A program made the translations under genes and the position numbers. The notes beneath the pieces are model-generated. The model saw only the letters and a program-made list of their open reading frames with translations. It did no database searches and was not told the origin of the DNA. From positions 2,909,001 to 2,973,000 of the forward strand of contig NZ_CP126889.1 in the NCBI RefSeq assembly GCF_030246845.1: a DNA stretch of 64,000 nt. The letters are read 5' to 3'. This DNA is from Enhydrobacter sp. Its GTDB lineage: Bacteria; Pseudomonadota; Alphaproteobacteria; Reyranellales; Reyranellaceae. This document shows, piece after piece, positions 1 to 10,736 of this stretch (position 1 is the stretch's first letter; each line of letters begins with the position of its first letter).

Positions 1-2
1 AC

Positions 3-677
3 GCGATGATCCTGGGCCGCCTGTTCGAGACGCTGCTGGACGAGGGCGTGATAGTGATCGCGACATCCAACCGCGCGCCCGACGATCTCTACAGGAACGG
101 CCTGCAGCGCGACCGCTTCCTGCCCTTCATCGAGCTGATCAAGAAGCGGCTGGAGATCCTCGAACTGGGCGGCGGGCAGGACTACCGCCTCGGCCGCATG
201 CGCAAGCTCGAGCTCTATCTGACGCCGCTGGGCGCCTGGGCGACGGCGAAGCTCGACGAGACGTTCCGCGCCCTGACCGACGGCGCCGACGGCGAGCCGC
301 GCGTGCTGCGCACCCAGGGCCGCGATGTGGAAGTGCCGCGCGCCGCGCCGGGCGTGGCCATGGCCCACTATATGGACTGGTGCGCCAGGCCGCTGGGCGC
401 AGCCGACTTCCTCTGCATCGCCGACCACTTCCACACGGTGATCCTCGCCGAGATTCCCAGGATGGGACCGGAGAACCGCGACAAGGCGGCGCGGTTCGTG
501 ACCATGATCGACGCCTTCTACGAACGGAAGGTGAAGTTCATCTGCTCGGCCGCCGCCTGGCCGGACAAGCTCTATGTCGAGGGCGACGGCGCGTTCGAGT
601 TCCAGCGTACCGTCTCACGGCTCATGGAGATGCAGAGTCCGGAGTACCTCGCACTCGACCATATCGAGGCGCAGTGA
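3..677 (+). CDS. zapE: ZapE-type cell division ATPase (AFG1 family), 3' part only
   Basis: This is the C-terminal part of an AFG1/ZapE-like P-loop ATPase; the gene begins before the window, so the Walker A and B motifs are not visible. The frame is open from base 3 and the ATG at base 6 is internal. What is seen is the sensor-like stretch IVIATSNRAPDDLYRNGLQR followed by RFLPFIELIKKR, and the family's C-terminal block with FICSAAAWPDKLY near the end. In other bacteria ZapE binds FtsZ and modulates the Z-ring; mitochondrial relatives act in protein quality control. In many alphaproteobacteria zapE lies just upstream of mdh; here three unrelated genes separate them. The family call is secure, the cellular role is by homology. 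Confidence 0.88.
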   Translation, partial: AMILGRLFETLLDEGVIVIATSNRAPDDLYRNGLQRDRFLPFIELIKKRLEILELGGGQDYRLGRMRKLELYLTPLGAWATAKLDETFRALTDGADGEPRVLRTQGRDVEVPRAAPGVAMAHYMDWCARPLGAADFLCIADHFHTVILAEIPRMGPENRDKAARFVTMIDAFYERKVKFICSAAAWPDKLYVEGDGAFEFQRTVSRLMEMQSPEYLALDHIEAQ

Positions 678-758
678 TCCTCGCCGATTTGTGACTGTAG
701 CGCGAGGAACGCGCGGTTCTAGGGTTCATGCTCCCGATCACGCTTCGAGAGGTTCGAC

Positions 759-1631
759 ATGGACGGCGACTGCATTTCATTCGATGACACGATTTCGCGC
801 CGTGGTGCGCTCATGGGGACCGCCGCGTTCGGCGCCGCGTTCGCGTTGGCTGTCCAACCGGTCCGGGCGCAGACCATGATCGTGACTCCGTCCGACGGCC
901 TGGCCGCGGGCGCGGTTTCGGTGAAGACGAAGGACGGCAAGGAGATGATGGCCTACCGCGCCATGCCGGCCTCGGGTTCGGGCTTCGCCACCATCCTCGT
1001 GACCCAGGAGATCTTCGGCGTGCACGCCCATATCGCCGATATCTGCCGGCGTTTCGCCAGGATCGGCTACTACGCCGTCGCGCCCGATCTCTACTTCCGC
1101 CAGGGCGATGCCACCAAGGTCAGCGACGTACAGACCCTGATCAGGGACTTCGTGTCCAGGACGCCGGATGAGCAGGTAATGGGCGACTTCGACTCGACCG
1201 TGGCCTTCGCCAAGGCGGAAGGCAAAGCCGACACGACAAAGCTCGGCATAACGGGCTTCTGCTGGGGCGGCCGCATCACCTGGCTGTACGACGCGCACAA
1301 TCCCGCGATCAAGGCAGCGGTCGCCTGGTACGGACCGCTCGGCTCCCGGAGCCCCGCCAGGAATCCGATCGACGTCGTGGGGGAACTGCACGGCCCGGTT
1401 CTCGGCCTCTACGGTGGTGCCGACAGCAACATTCCGCAGGAAGCCGTCGAGAAAATGCGCGCCGCTCTCAGGGCGTCCGGCAATGCCGCCGCGACCAAGT
1501 CCGACATCCACGTCTATCCAGACACGCCGCACGCCTTCAATGCGGACTATCGTCCCTCCTATCGCAAGGAAGCGGCCGAGGACGGCTGGAAGCGTTGCCT
1601 CGCCTGGTTCAAGGCCAACGGTGTAGCATGA
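759..1631 (+). CDS. Exported dienelactone hydrolase family protein
   Basis: An alpha/beta hydrolase of the dienelactone hydrolase (carboxymethylenebutenolidase) family, 290 aa. The N-terminus carries a twin-arginine signal, SRRGALMGTAAFGAAFAL, ending near VRAQ, so the folded enzyme is probably exported to the periplasm. The catalytic triad is readable: nucleophile Cys168 in GFCWGGR, Asp in YGGADSNIP and His in DTPHAFNADY. Family members open the lactone ring of dienelactones in chloroaromatic breakdown, but many homologues have unknown esterase substrates; nothing nearby identifies the substrate. An alpha/beta hydrolase gene follows after 4 bases and is probably co-transcribed. Confidence 0.88.
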   Translation: MDGDCISFDDTISRRGALMGTAAFGAAFALAVQPVRAQTMIVTPSDGLAAGAVSVKTKDGKEMMAYRAMPASGSGFATILVTQEIFGVHAHIADICRRFARIGYYAVAPDLYFRQGDATKVSDVQTLIRDFVSRTPDEQVMGDFDSTVAFAKAEGKADTTKLGITGFCWGGRITWLYDAHNPAIKAAVAWYGPLGSRSPARNPIDVVGELHGPVLGLYGGADSNIPQEAVEKMRAALRASGNAAATKSDIHVYPDTPHAFNADYRPSYRKEAAEDGWKRCLAWFKANGVA

Positions 1632-1635
1632 CCGG

Positions 1636-2496
1636 ATGGTCGAGACGATTGCACTGAAGACCCGTTCGGGATTCACCTTCACCGCCGATGTCGCCGGTCC
1701 GACCGGCGGCGCCCTCGTGCTGCTGCTGCACGGCTTTCCGGAATCGCGGCACAGTTGGCGCGCGGCGCTGCCGGCGCTGGCGGAAGCGAGCTATCGCGCC
1801 GCCGCGCCCGATCAGCGCGGCTATTCGCCCGCAGCGCGCCCCGATCCGAAGGATCTTTCCAGCTACGCCTTCGACAAGCTGATAGCCGACGCGATCGATA
1901 TCGCCGATGCGGCCGGAGCGGAGGGCAAGCGGTTCCATCTGGTGGGCCACGACTGGGGCGGCCAGGTGTCATGGGGCGTGGCAGGCAGGCATCCCGATCG
2001 GCTCGCCTCGCTCACCATCCTGTCGCGGCCGCACCCGTCGTCGTTTCGCCGTGCGCTTCTCGAGGATGACGGCGACCAGAAGCACCGCTCGCGCCATCAC
2101 CGCAAGTTCCTGGAGCCCGAGACCGGACCGATGCTCCTGGAAGAGAATGCGCGCCGCCTGCGGCGCAATCTCGCCACGCAAGGCGTGCCGGAGGCCGCGA
2201 TCGAGGATCATCTCGGCGTGCTGGGAACTCCCGAGGCGCTCGAAGCGGCGCTGGCCTGGTATCGCGCCAACAAGGGCCTGGCGGCGGAGGTCGGCACCAT
2301 CGAGGTGCCGACGCTCTATATCTGGGGCGACGCCGACGCCACGGTGGGACCCGAGGCGGCGCACGGCACCGGGGAGTTCGTTGCCGCCGCCTATGGCATG
2401 CAGGTCCTGCCGGGCGTCGGCCACTTCGTCATGGATCAGGCGCCGGCCAAGGCGGTCGATCTGCTGCTCGCTCATCTCGGCCGGCACCCCGTCTGA
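1636..2496 (+). CDS. Alpha/beta hydrolase, epoxide hydrolase-like
   Basis: A 286-aa alpha/beta hydrolase with the pattern of epoxide hydrolases and haloalkane dehalogenases. LLLHGFPESRHSWR holds the HGFP oxyanion-hole motif, GHDWGGQVSW carries the nucleophilic Asp (Asp in place of the usual Ser), and the last His is in GVGHFVMDQ. A lid domain lies between about residues 130 and 210. There is no signal peptide, so it acts in the cytoplasm. The gene follows the exported dienelactone hydrolase by 4 bases. It ends at the very base before the stop of the convergent SnoaL-like gene, leaving no room for an intergenic terminator. The substrate is unknown. Confidence 0.85.
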   Translation: MVETIALKTRSGFTFTADVAGPTGGALVLLLHGFPESRHSWRAALPALAEASYRAAAPDQRGYSPAARPDPKDLSSYAFDKLIADAIDIADAAGAEGKRFHLVGHDWGGQVSWGVAGRHPDRLASLTILSRPHPSSFRRALLEDDGDQKHRSRHHRKFLEPETGPMLLEENARRLRRNLATQGVPEAAIEDHLGVLGTPEALEAALAWYRANKGLAAEVGTIEVPTLYIWGDADATVGPEAAHGTGEFVAAAYGMQVLPGVGHFVMDQAPAKAVDLLLAHLGRHPV

Positions 2497-4088
<1,592 letters not shown>

Positions 4089-4154
4089 TTTGCGCGCTCC
4101 GTGCATGTAGGCGCGCCGGCCGCAAAAGGATCATCAGTCGGTCGTTGCAAAGGC

Positions 4155-4210
4155 CCTGCGGCGCTCATAGAGTGCCGCAGGTATTGCTAAGTTGCGTTTT
4201 AAAACTTAGC
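4155..4210 (+). promoter_or_regulatory. Two adjacent perfect inverted repeats between mdh and sucC
   Basis: The first repeat pairs CCTGCGGC (4155-4162) with GCCGCAGG (4174-4181). Four bases on, GCTAAGTT (4186-4193) pairs with AACTTAGC (4203-4210). The first is GC-rich but has no T-tract, so it is a poor intrinsic terminator. The second is AT-rich, unusual in this DNA, and lies about 30 bases before sucC, where an operator or a 5' leader stem would fit. Both stems are seen directly; the role is inferred. Confidence 0.45.
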
Positions 4211-4241
4211 TGTCGCAGCCGGTCCCGAACGACAGGACTCC

Positions 4242-5438
4242 ATGAATATCCACGAATATCAGGCCAAGGCATTGTTGGCTAAATTCGCCGTCCCCCTGCT
4301 GAAAGGGGGCGTCGCGTACACCAAGGACGAGGCGATGGACGTCGCCCGGAAGCTGGGCAGCCCGGTAACGGTCGTGAAGGCGCAGATCCATGCCGGCGGC
4401 CGCGGGGCGGGACGGTTCAAGGACGATCCCAAGGGCAAGGGCGGCGTGCGGGTCGTGAAGTCGGTCGAGGAGGTAGGGGCCAACGCCGCGGCCATGCTGG
4501 GCCATGAGCTGGTCACCAAGCAGACCGGGCCGGCCGGCAAGACGGTGCGGCGGCTCTATATCGAGGAAGGCTGCGACATCAAGCGCGAGCTTTACCTTTC
4601 GCTGCTGGTGGATCGCGCCGTAGGCCGCATCGAGGTCGTCGCCTCTACCGAAGGTGGCATGGATATCGAGACGGTGGCCCACGATACGCCCGACAAGATC
4701 GTCAAGCAGGCGATCGATCCCGCCGCCGGCTACCAGGGCTATCACGGCCGCAAGATCGCCTTCGCGCTCGGCCTCACCGGCAAGCAGGTCAACAATTTCG
4801 TCAATCTGCTGGGCGGGCTCTACCGCGCCTTCGTGGAGCTCGACTGCTCGCTGATCGAGATCAATCCGATGGTGGTGACCGCTGCCGGCGGCGTGATCGC
4901 GCTCGACGCCAAGATCAACTTCGACGACAACGCGCTCTTTCGCCACAAGGAGCTGGAGGACCTGCGCGACACGGACGAGGAGGATCCGGCCGAGACCGAG
5001 GCGGCGAAATACGCGCTGAACTACGTCAAGCTCGACGGTGAGATCGGCTGCATGGTGAACGGGGCGGGCCTCGCCATGGCCACCATGGACATCATCAAGC
5101 TCTACGGATCGGCGCCTGCCAACTTCCTCGATGTCGGCGGCGGCGCCACCAAGGAGCGCGTGACGGCCGCCTTCAAGATCATCCTCAAGGACCCCAACGT
5201 CGAGGGCATCCTGGTGAATATCTTCGGCGGCATCATGCGCTGCGACGTGATCGCCGAGGGCGTGGTCGCCGCGGCGCGCGAGGTCAACCTGCACGTGCCG
5301 TTGGTGGTGCGGCTCGAGGGCACCAATGTCGATCTCGGCAAGAAGATCCTGAAGCAGTCGGGACTCAAGATCACGTCGGCGGAGAACCTCGCCGACGCGG
5401 CGCAAAAGATCGTCCAGGCGGTCAAGGAGTCGAACTGA
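4242..5438 (+). CDS. sucC: Succinyl-CoA synthetase beta subunit (ADP-forming)
   Basis: The 398-aa beta subunit of succinyl-CoA synthetase, which makes succinate and ATP (or GTP) from succinyl-CoA. It starts with the canonical [12 protein letters not shown], followed by an ATP-grasp domain (about residues 1-235) containing [15 protein letters not shown] and INPMVVT, and a C-terminal CoA-ligase domain with [13 protein letters not shown] and [13 protein letters not shown]. The stop codon overlaps the sucD start by one base (TGATG), showing tight translational coupling of the two subunits. Confidence 0.98.
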   Translation: MNIHEYQAKALLAKFAVPLLKGGVAYTKDEAMDVARKLGSPVTVVKAQIHAGGRGAGRFKDDPKGKGGVRVVKSVEEVGANAAAMLGHELVTKQTGPAGKTVRRLYIEEGCDIKRELYLSLLVDRAVGRIEVVASTEGGMDIETVAHDTPDKIVKQAIDPAAGYQGYHGRKIAFALGLTGKQVNNFVNLLGGLYRAFVELDCSLIEINPMVVTAAGGVIALDAKINFDDNALFRHKELEDLRDTDEEDPAETEAAKYALNYVKLDGEIGCMVNGAGLAMATMDIIKLYGSAPANFLDVGGGATKERVTAAFKIILKDPNVEGILVNIFGGIMRCDVIAEGVVAAAREVNLHVPLVVRLEGTNVDLGKKILKQSGLKITSAENLADAAQKIVQAVKESN

Positions 5439-6313
5439 TGGCCGTCCTCGTCGACAAGAACACCAAGGTCATCTGCCAGGGCATCACGGGCAGCCAGGGG
5501 ACGTTCCATTCCGAGCAGGCGATCGCCTACGGCACCAAGATGGTGGGCGGCGTGACGCCGGGCAAAGGCGGCACAACGCATCTCGACCTGCCGGTGTTCG
5601 ACACCGTCGCCGAGGCGGTCGCCAAGACCGGCTGCACGGCCTCGGTCATCTACGTACCGCCGCCCTTCGCCGCCGATTCGATCCTCGAGGCGGTCGATGC
5701 GGAGGTCCCGCTCATCGTCTGCATCACCGAGGGCATCCCGGTGATCGACATGGTGAAGGTGAAGCGCGCGCTCGCCGGCTCGAAGTCGCGCCTGATCGGG
5801 CCCAACTGTCCCGGCGTCATCACCCCCGGCGAGTGCAAGATCGGCATCATGCCCGGGCACATCCACAAGCGCGGCAAGATCGGCATCATCTCGCGCTCGG
5901 GCACTCTTACTTACGAAGCGGTGGCGCAGACGACGGCGGCCGGTCTCGGCCAGACGACCTGCATCGGCATCGGCGGCGATCCGGTGAACGGCACCAATTT
6001 CGTCGAATGCCTGGAGATGCTGCTGCCCGATCCGGAGACCGAGGGCATCGTCATGATCGGCGAGATCGGTGGCGACGCCGAGGTCAAGGCGTCGGAGTTC
6101 ATCAAGGCTTCCAGGACCAAAAAGCCGGTCGTGGGCTTCATCGCCGGGCGCACCGCGCCGCCGGGCCGCCGCATGGGCCATGCCGGCGCGGTGATTTCGG
6201 GCGGCCACGACACGGCGGAATTCAAGGTCGCGGCCATGCGTTCCGCGGGCATCAGGGTCGCCGATTCGCCGGCCGCGCTGGGCGAGGAAATGCTCAAGGC
6301 CATGAAGGGCTGA
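5438..6313 (+). CDS. sucD: Succinyl-CoA synthetase alpha subunit
   Basis: The 291-aa alpha subunit, partner of SucC. It has the CoA-binding Rossmann domain with [14 protein letters not shown] near the N-terminus and the phosphorylated His248 in [32 protein letters not shown] and [12 protein letters not shown] are typical of the family. It starts on the last base of the sucC stop. A palindromic element follows in the gap before sucA, which could alter the ratio of sucCD to sucA message. Confidence 0.98.
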   Translation: MAVLVDKNTKVICQGITGSQGTFHSEQAIAYGTKMVGGVTPGKGGTTHLDLPVFDTVAEAVAKTGCTASVIYVPPPFAADSILEAVDAEVPLIVCITEGIPVIDMVKVKRALAGSKSRLIGPNCPGVITPGECKIGIMPGHIHKRGKIGIISRSGTLTYEAVAQTTAAGLGQTTCIGIGGDPVNGTNFVECLEMLLPDPETEGIVMIGEIGGDAEVKASEFIKASRTKKPVVGFIAGRTAPPGRRMGHAGAVISGGHDTAEFKVAAMRSAGIRVADSPAALGEEMLKAMKG

Positions 6314-6319
6314 TTATCT

Positions 6320-6401
6320 TCGTCAGCCTGAGCGAAGCGAAGGATCCTGGACATGGTGGGCTGCAGGACCGGCGTGAGGTCCTCCGCTGCGCTCAGGACG
6401 A
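6320..6401. repeat. Extragenic palindromic element between sucD and sucA
   Basis: The left arm reads TCGTCAGCCTGAGCGAAGCG and continues to GGATCCT; the right arm ends in CGCTGCGCTCAGGACGA. The arms are imperfect reverse complements that could fold into a long hairpin on the mRNA. The same core (GAGCG-AGCG-GGATC) occurs again between sucB and lpdA at 10640-10713. This looks like a dispersed REP-like element rather than a gene-specific signal; no coding frame is plausible. Confidence 0.7.
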
Positions 6402-6429
6402 GGATGAGGCGCTGAAGGAGCAAAGAGCC

Positions 6430-9327
6430 ATGCAGGCAGAGCAGACATCGTTCCTGTTCGGTGCGAACGCGCCCTTCATCGAGGAGCTCTACGCGCGCTT
6501 CCTCGAGGATCCGGCCCGAGTCGATGCCGACTGGCGCACCTTCTTCGAGGCGCTGGCCGAGGAGCGGGGCGATGTGCTGGCCGAAGTGCGCGGCGCTTCC
6601 TGGGCGCCCAACGGGGCCCGCGTGATCGATGTTCCCGACTCCGAGATGCCGCGCGCGGCCGCCAACCTCAACATCAAGGGCGGCGACGGCGCGGCGGCGA
6701 TGCCGTTCGCGGGCCAGGGCGAAGAGGCGATCCGCGCCGCCGCCTACGATACCTCGCGCGCGTTCCTGCTGATCCGCGCCTATCGCATCCGCGGCCATCT
6801 CGAGGCGGACCTCGATCCACTCGGCCTGGTGAAGCAGGCGCCTCATCGCGAGCTCGATCCGGCGACCTACGGCTTCGGCGACGGCGACTGGGATCGCCCG
6901 ATCCTGATCTTCGGCGTGCTGGGCCTGGGCGACGCCGCAACGCTGCGCCAGATCATGGACCGGCTGCGCAAGACCTATTGCGGCAAGATCGGCGTCGAAT
7001 ACATGCACATCTCCGACCCCGACCAGAAGGCCTGGATCCAGGAACGCATCGAGCATGTCGAGAACCGCACCGACTTCACGCTCGAAGGCCGGCGCGCGAT
7101 CCTGCAGCGGGTCGTCGACGCGGAAGGGCTCGAGAAGTATCTCGGCCTGAAGTTCGTCGGCACCAAGCGCTTCGGCCTCGATGGCGGCGAATCGCTCATT
7201 CCCGGCGTCGAGCAGATCCTGAAGCGCGGCGGCCAGCTCGGCGTGCGCGAGGTGGTGATCGGCATGCCCCATCGCGGCCGCCTCAACACGCTCGTGCACG
7301 TGATGCACAAGAGCTACACCGCGCTCTTCTCCGAATTCCAGGGGCGCCCCTCGTTGCCCGAGGAGATGCGCGGCTCGGGCGACGTCAAGTACCACCTCGG
7401 CGCCTCGGCCGACCGCGAGTTCGACGGCAACGTGATCCATCTGTCGCTGGCGCCCAACCCTTCGCACCTCGAGGCGGTCGACCCGGTGGTGCTGGGCAAG
7501 GCACGGGCCAAGCAGGACCAGCGCGGCGACGAGGAACGCAGCCAGGTGATGGCGATCCTGATGCATGGCGATGCAGCCTTCGCCGGCCAGGGACTGGTGG
7601 CGGAGAGCCTCGACCTCAGCGACCTCGCCGGCTACCGCATCGGCGGCGCCATTCATCTGGTGGTCAACAACCAGATCGGCTTCACCACGCTGCCGACCTC
7701 CTCGCGTTCGGGCCCCTATTGCACCGAGGTGGCCAAGATCGTGCAGGCGCCGATTCTGCACGTGAACGGCGACCATCCGGAAGCGGTGGTCCATGCCTGC
7801 CGCATCGCCACCGAGTTCCGCCAGCGCTTCAAGCGCGACATCGTGATCGACATGTTCTGCTATCGCCGCTACGGGCACAACGAGTCGGACGAGCCGATGT
7901 TCACCCAGCCGCTGATGTACAAGAAGATCGGCGGCCACAAGACGGTGAAGCAGGTCTACGCCGCGCAGCTCGAGGCCGAAGGGGTCGTGAGTGCGGCCGA
8001 TGTCGCGGCGATGGACGCGGAGCTCAGGCAGAAGCTCGACAAGGCGCTGGAAGCGGCCGCCAACTACAAGCCCAACAAGGTCGACTGGCTGGAAGGCAAG
8101 TGGACCGGCTTCACCGTCGCGCCGGGCGAAGAGGACCGCAAGGGCATGACGGCGGTCGAGCTCGACCGGCTCGTCGCCGTCGGCAAGGCGATCTCCGAGC
8201 CGCCCCCGAACTTCGACCTCAACCGCAAGATCGTTCGTCTCCTGCACGAGAAGCGCAAGGCGATCGAGACCGGCAAGGACATCGACTGGGCGACCGGCGA
8301 GGCGCTGGCCTTCGGGACGCTGCTCGCCGAGGGCACGCCGGTGCGCCTCAGCGGCCAGGACTCGGCGCGCGGCACCTTCTCGCAGCGCCATTCGGAGCTG
8401 ATCGATCAGACCACCGAGCGCAAGTACGTGCCGCTCAACAATCTCGGCGGCGAGCAGGCGCATTTCGAGGTCGTCGACAGCCCCTTGAGCGAGGCGGGTG
8501 TGCTGGGCTTCGAGTACGGCTATTCATCGGCCGAGCCCAACGCCCTGGTGCTGTGGGAGGCGCAGTTCGGCGACTTCGCCAACGGCGCGCAGGTCATCAT
8601 CGACCAGTTCCTGTGCTCGGGCGAGAGCAAGTGGCTGCGCATGAACGGCCTCGTGATGCTGCTGCCGCACGGCTACGAAGGGCAGGGGCCCGAGCACAGC
8701 TCGGCGCGGCTGGAGCGCTATCTGCAGCTCTCGGCCGAGGACAACTGGCAGGTCGTCGTGCCGACCACGCCCGCCAACTATTTCCATGCGCTGAGGCGTC
8801 AGGTCCGGCGCCCTTTCCGCAAGCCGCTGATCGTCATGACGCCGAAGTCGCTGCTGCGCCATAAGGAGTGCGTCTCGACGCTGGCGGATTTCGGCCCCGG
8901 CTCGTCGTTCCGGCGCATCCTGATCGAGACCGAGACGCTGGCCGATCGCGAGAAGGTACGTCGCGTCATCCTGTGCAGCGGCAAGGTCTACTTCGACCTC
9001 TTGGCCGAGCGGCGCAAACGCAAGATCGACGACATCGCCATCCTGCGCGTCGAGCAGCTCTATCCGTTCCCGATCACGCGGCTGGGCGTGCGGCTCGCGC
9101 ACTACCCCAACGCCGAGGTCGTGTGGTGCCAGGAGGAGCCCGAGAACATGGGCGCCTGGCACTTCGTCGACCGCCGCATCGAGCGCTCGCTCTCGGGTAT
9201 CGATGTCAGAAGCAAGCGGCCGGTCTATATCGGCCGCCCCGAAGCGGCGTCGCCGGCGACCGGCGCGCTGCGCACGCATCTCAAGGAACAGGCCGATCTG
9301 GTCGATCGCGCGCTCACGGTCGGCTGA
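6430..9327 (+). CDS. sucA: 2-oxoglutarate dehydrogenase E1 component
   Basis: The thiamine diphosphate-dependent E1 subunit of the 2-oxoglutarate dehydrogenase complex, 965 aa. It decarboxylates 2-oxoglutarate and transfers the succinyl group to the lipoyl arm of SucB. The frame is open far upstream, but ATG 6430 gives the family's N-terminus, with FLFGANAPFIEELYARFLED. Other marks are MPHRGRLNTLVHVM, the thiamine-binding stretch HGDAAFAGQGLVAES with VVNNQIGFTT, and GQDSARGTFSQRHSE followed by the C-terminal transketolase-like half. Full length compared with known E1 proteins. Confidence 0.97.
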   Translation: MQAEQTSFLFGANAPFIEELYARFLEDPARVDADWRTFFEALAEERGDVLAEVRGASWAPNGARVIDVPDSEMPRAAANLNIKGGDGAAAMPFAGQGEEAIRAAAYDTSRAFLLIRAYRIRGHLEADLDPLGLVKQAPHRELDPATYGFGDGDWDRPILIFGVLGLGDAATLRQIMDRLRKTYCGKIGVEYMHISDPDQKAWIQERIEHVENRTDFTLEGRRAILQRVVDAEGLEKYLGLKFVGTKRFGLDGGESLIPGVEQILKRGGQLGVREVVIGMPHRGRLNTLVHVMHKSYTALFSEFQGRPSLPEEMRGSGDVKYHLGASADREFDGNVIHLSLAPNPSHLEAVDPVVLGKARAKQDQRGDEERSQVMAILMHGDAAFAGQGLVAESLDLSDLAGYRIGGAIHLVVNNQIGFTTLPTSSRSGPYCTEVAKIVQAPILHVNGDHPEAVVHACRIATEFRQRFKRDIVIDMFCYRRYGHNESDEPMFTQPLMYKKIGGHKTVKQVYAAQLEAEGVVSAADVAAMDAELRQKLDKALEAAANYKPNKVDWLEGKWTGFTVAPGEEDRKGMTAVELDRLVAVGKAISEPPPNFDLNRKIVRLLHEKRKAIETGKDIDWATGEALAFGTLLAEGTPVRLSGQDSARGTFSQRHSELIDQTTERKYVPLNNLGGEQAHFEVVDSPLSEAGVLGFEYGYSSAEPNALVLWEAQFGDFANGAQVIIDQFLCSGESKWLRMNGLVMLLPHGYEGQGPEHSSARLERYLQLSAEDNWQVVVPTTPANYFHALRRQVRRPFRKPLIVMTPKSLLRHKECVSTLADFGPGSSFRRILIETETLADREKVRRVILCSGKVYFDLLAERRKRKIDDIAILRVEQLYPFPITRLGVRLAHYPNAEVVWCQEEPENMGAWHFVDRRIERSLSGIDVRSKRPVYIGRPEAASPATGALRTHLKEQADLVDRALTVG

Positions 9328-9361
9328 CGCGCACGGTCGGCGACGAAGGAGGTTTTGAGTC

Positions 9362-10624
9362 ATGGCCGTCGAGATCAAGGTCCCGGCGTTGGGTGAATCG
9401 GTCACCGAGGCGACCGTCGCCAAGTGGCTGGTCAAGGCGGGCGACGTGGTGGCGATCGATCAGCCGTTGTGCGAGCTCGAGACCGACAAGGTGACGGTCG
9501 AGGTCAATGCCACGGTGGCGGGCACCATGGCCGATCTCGCCGTGGCCGAGGGCGCCACGGTGCAGGTGGGCGGCGTGCTGTGCCATATCGAGGCCGGTGC
9601 CGGCGCCGCTGCTTCGTCCGCGTCCGCCGGTCCCGCGCCGGTGGCTGCGCCGCCGAAACCGGCGGCGGCCGTTCCGCCTGCGGTCCACACGGCTCCGGCG
9701 CCGGTCATGGCCGGCGTGGGGCCGGGCGCCAATCTCGCGGCCTCCGGGCCCGCCGCGCGCAAGCTCGCGGAAGAGAAGGAGGTGGCCGCGTCGGCGATCC
9801 AGCCCACCGGCAAGGACGGTCGCGCCACCAAGGCCGACGTGCTGGCCGCCCTGCAGTCCGTCCCGGCGCCGAGCGCCGCGCCTGCCGTCAAGCCGGCCGT
9901 GCCGGCCGGGCCGCGGCCGCGCGCCGACCGCGAGGAGCGCGTGCGCATGACGCGCCTGCGCCGCACCATCGCCAACCGGCTCAAGGAGGCGCAGAACACC
10001 GCCGCCATGCTCACCACCTTCAACGAGGTGGACATGACCAACGTCATGGCGTTGCGCGAGCGGCTGAAGGCGGATTTCGAGAAGAAGCACGGCGCGCGGC
10101 TCGGCTTCATGTCCTTCTTCGTCAAGGCCTGCATCGCCGGTCTCAAGGAGCTGCCGGCGGTCAACGCCGAGATCGAGGGCGACGAGCTCGTCTACAAGAA
10201 CTACTACGACATCGGCGTCGCGGTCGGCACGCCCAACGGCCTCGTGGTGCCGGTGCTGCGCGATGCCGACGTGCTGGGCTTCGGCGAGATCGAGAAGGGC
10301 ATCGCCGATCTCGGCCGCAAGGCGCGCGACGGCAAGCTGTCGATCGCCGACCTGACGGGCGGCACCTTCACCATCTCGAACGGCGGCGTCTACGGCTCGC
10401 TGATGTCGACGCCGATCCTGAACCCGCCGCAGTCCGGCATCCTCGGCATGCACAAGATCCAGCAGCGGCCGATGGTCGTGGGCGGCGAGATCAAGGTGCG
10501 GCCGATGATGTACCTGGCGCTGTCCTACGACCACCGCATCATCGACGGCCGCGAGGCCGTGCTGTTCTTGGTGCGCGTGAAGGAATGCATCGAGGATCCC
10601 GAGCGGCTGCTGCTGGGGGTTTGA
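9362..10624 (+). CDS. sucB: Dihydrolipoyllysine succinyltransferase (E2 of 2-oxoglutarate dehydrogenase)
   Basis: The 420-aa E2 core of the complex. An N-terminal lipoyl domain has the modified Lys43 in ETDKVTVEV. An Ala/Pro-rich linker (about residues 80-120) leads to the E1/E3-binding domain around [11 protein letters not shown], a second linker, and the catalytic domain from about residue 190 with the active His in [15 protein letters not shown]. There is one lipoyl domain, as usual for SucB. Start context is GAAGGAGGTTTTGAGTC before the ATG, a strong ribosome site. A palindromic element separates it from lpdA. Confidence 0.97.
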   Translation: MAVEIKVPALGESVTEATVAKWLVKAGDVVAIDQPLCELETDKVTVEVNATVAGTMADLAVAEGATVQVGGVLCHIEAGAGAAASSASAGPAPVAAPPKPAAAVPPAVHTAPAPVMAGVGPGANLAASGPAARKLAEEKEVAASAIQPTGKDGRATKADVLAALQSVPAPSAAPAVKPAVPAGPRPRADREERVRMTRLRRTIANRLKEAQNTAAMLTTFNEVDMTNVMALRERLKADFEKKHGARLGFMSFFVKACIAGLKELPAVNAEIEGDELVYKNYYDIGVAVGTPNGLVVPVLRDADVLGFGEIEKGIADLGRKARDGKLSIADLTGGTFTISNGGVYGSLMSTPILNPPQSGILGMHKIQQRPMVVGGEIKVRPMMYLALSYDHRIIDGREAVLFLVRVKECIEDPERLLLGV

Positions 10625-10639
10625 GCGTTAGCGAAAACA

Positions 10640-10713
10640 GTGTCGTCCCGAGCGCAGCGAGGGATCTTTCGCCATCGGCAAGGATCCCTCGCTCGCTGCG
10701 CTCGGGATGACAC
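10640..10713. repeat. Extragenic palindromic element between sucB and lpdA
   Basis: The left arm starts GTGTCGTCCCGAGCGCAGCG (10640 on) and runs to GGATCTTT. The right arm starts AAGGATCCCTCG, ends CTCGGGATGACAC at 10713 and is nearly the exact reverse complement. The intervening loop is about 10 bases. It belongs to the same sequence family as the element at 6320-6401. As a transcript it would form a very stable hairpin within the suc operon. Confidence 0.75.
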
Positions 10714-10736
10714 CGAGTCTGGAGCGGCGATAGGCG

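Noticed and set aside
5911..8463. 850-codon open frame on the minus strand opposite sucD/sucA
   Set aside because: It is the mirror of strongly coding GC-rich genes; the translation is His/Arg/Val-rich without any domain, a typical antisense shadow.
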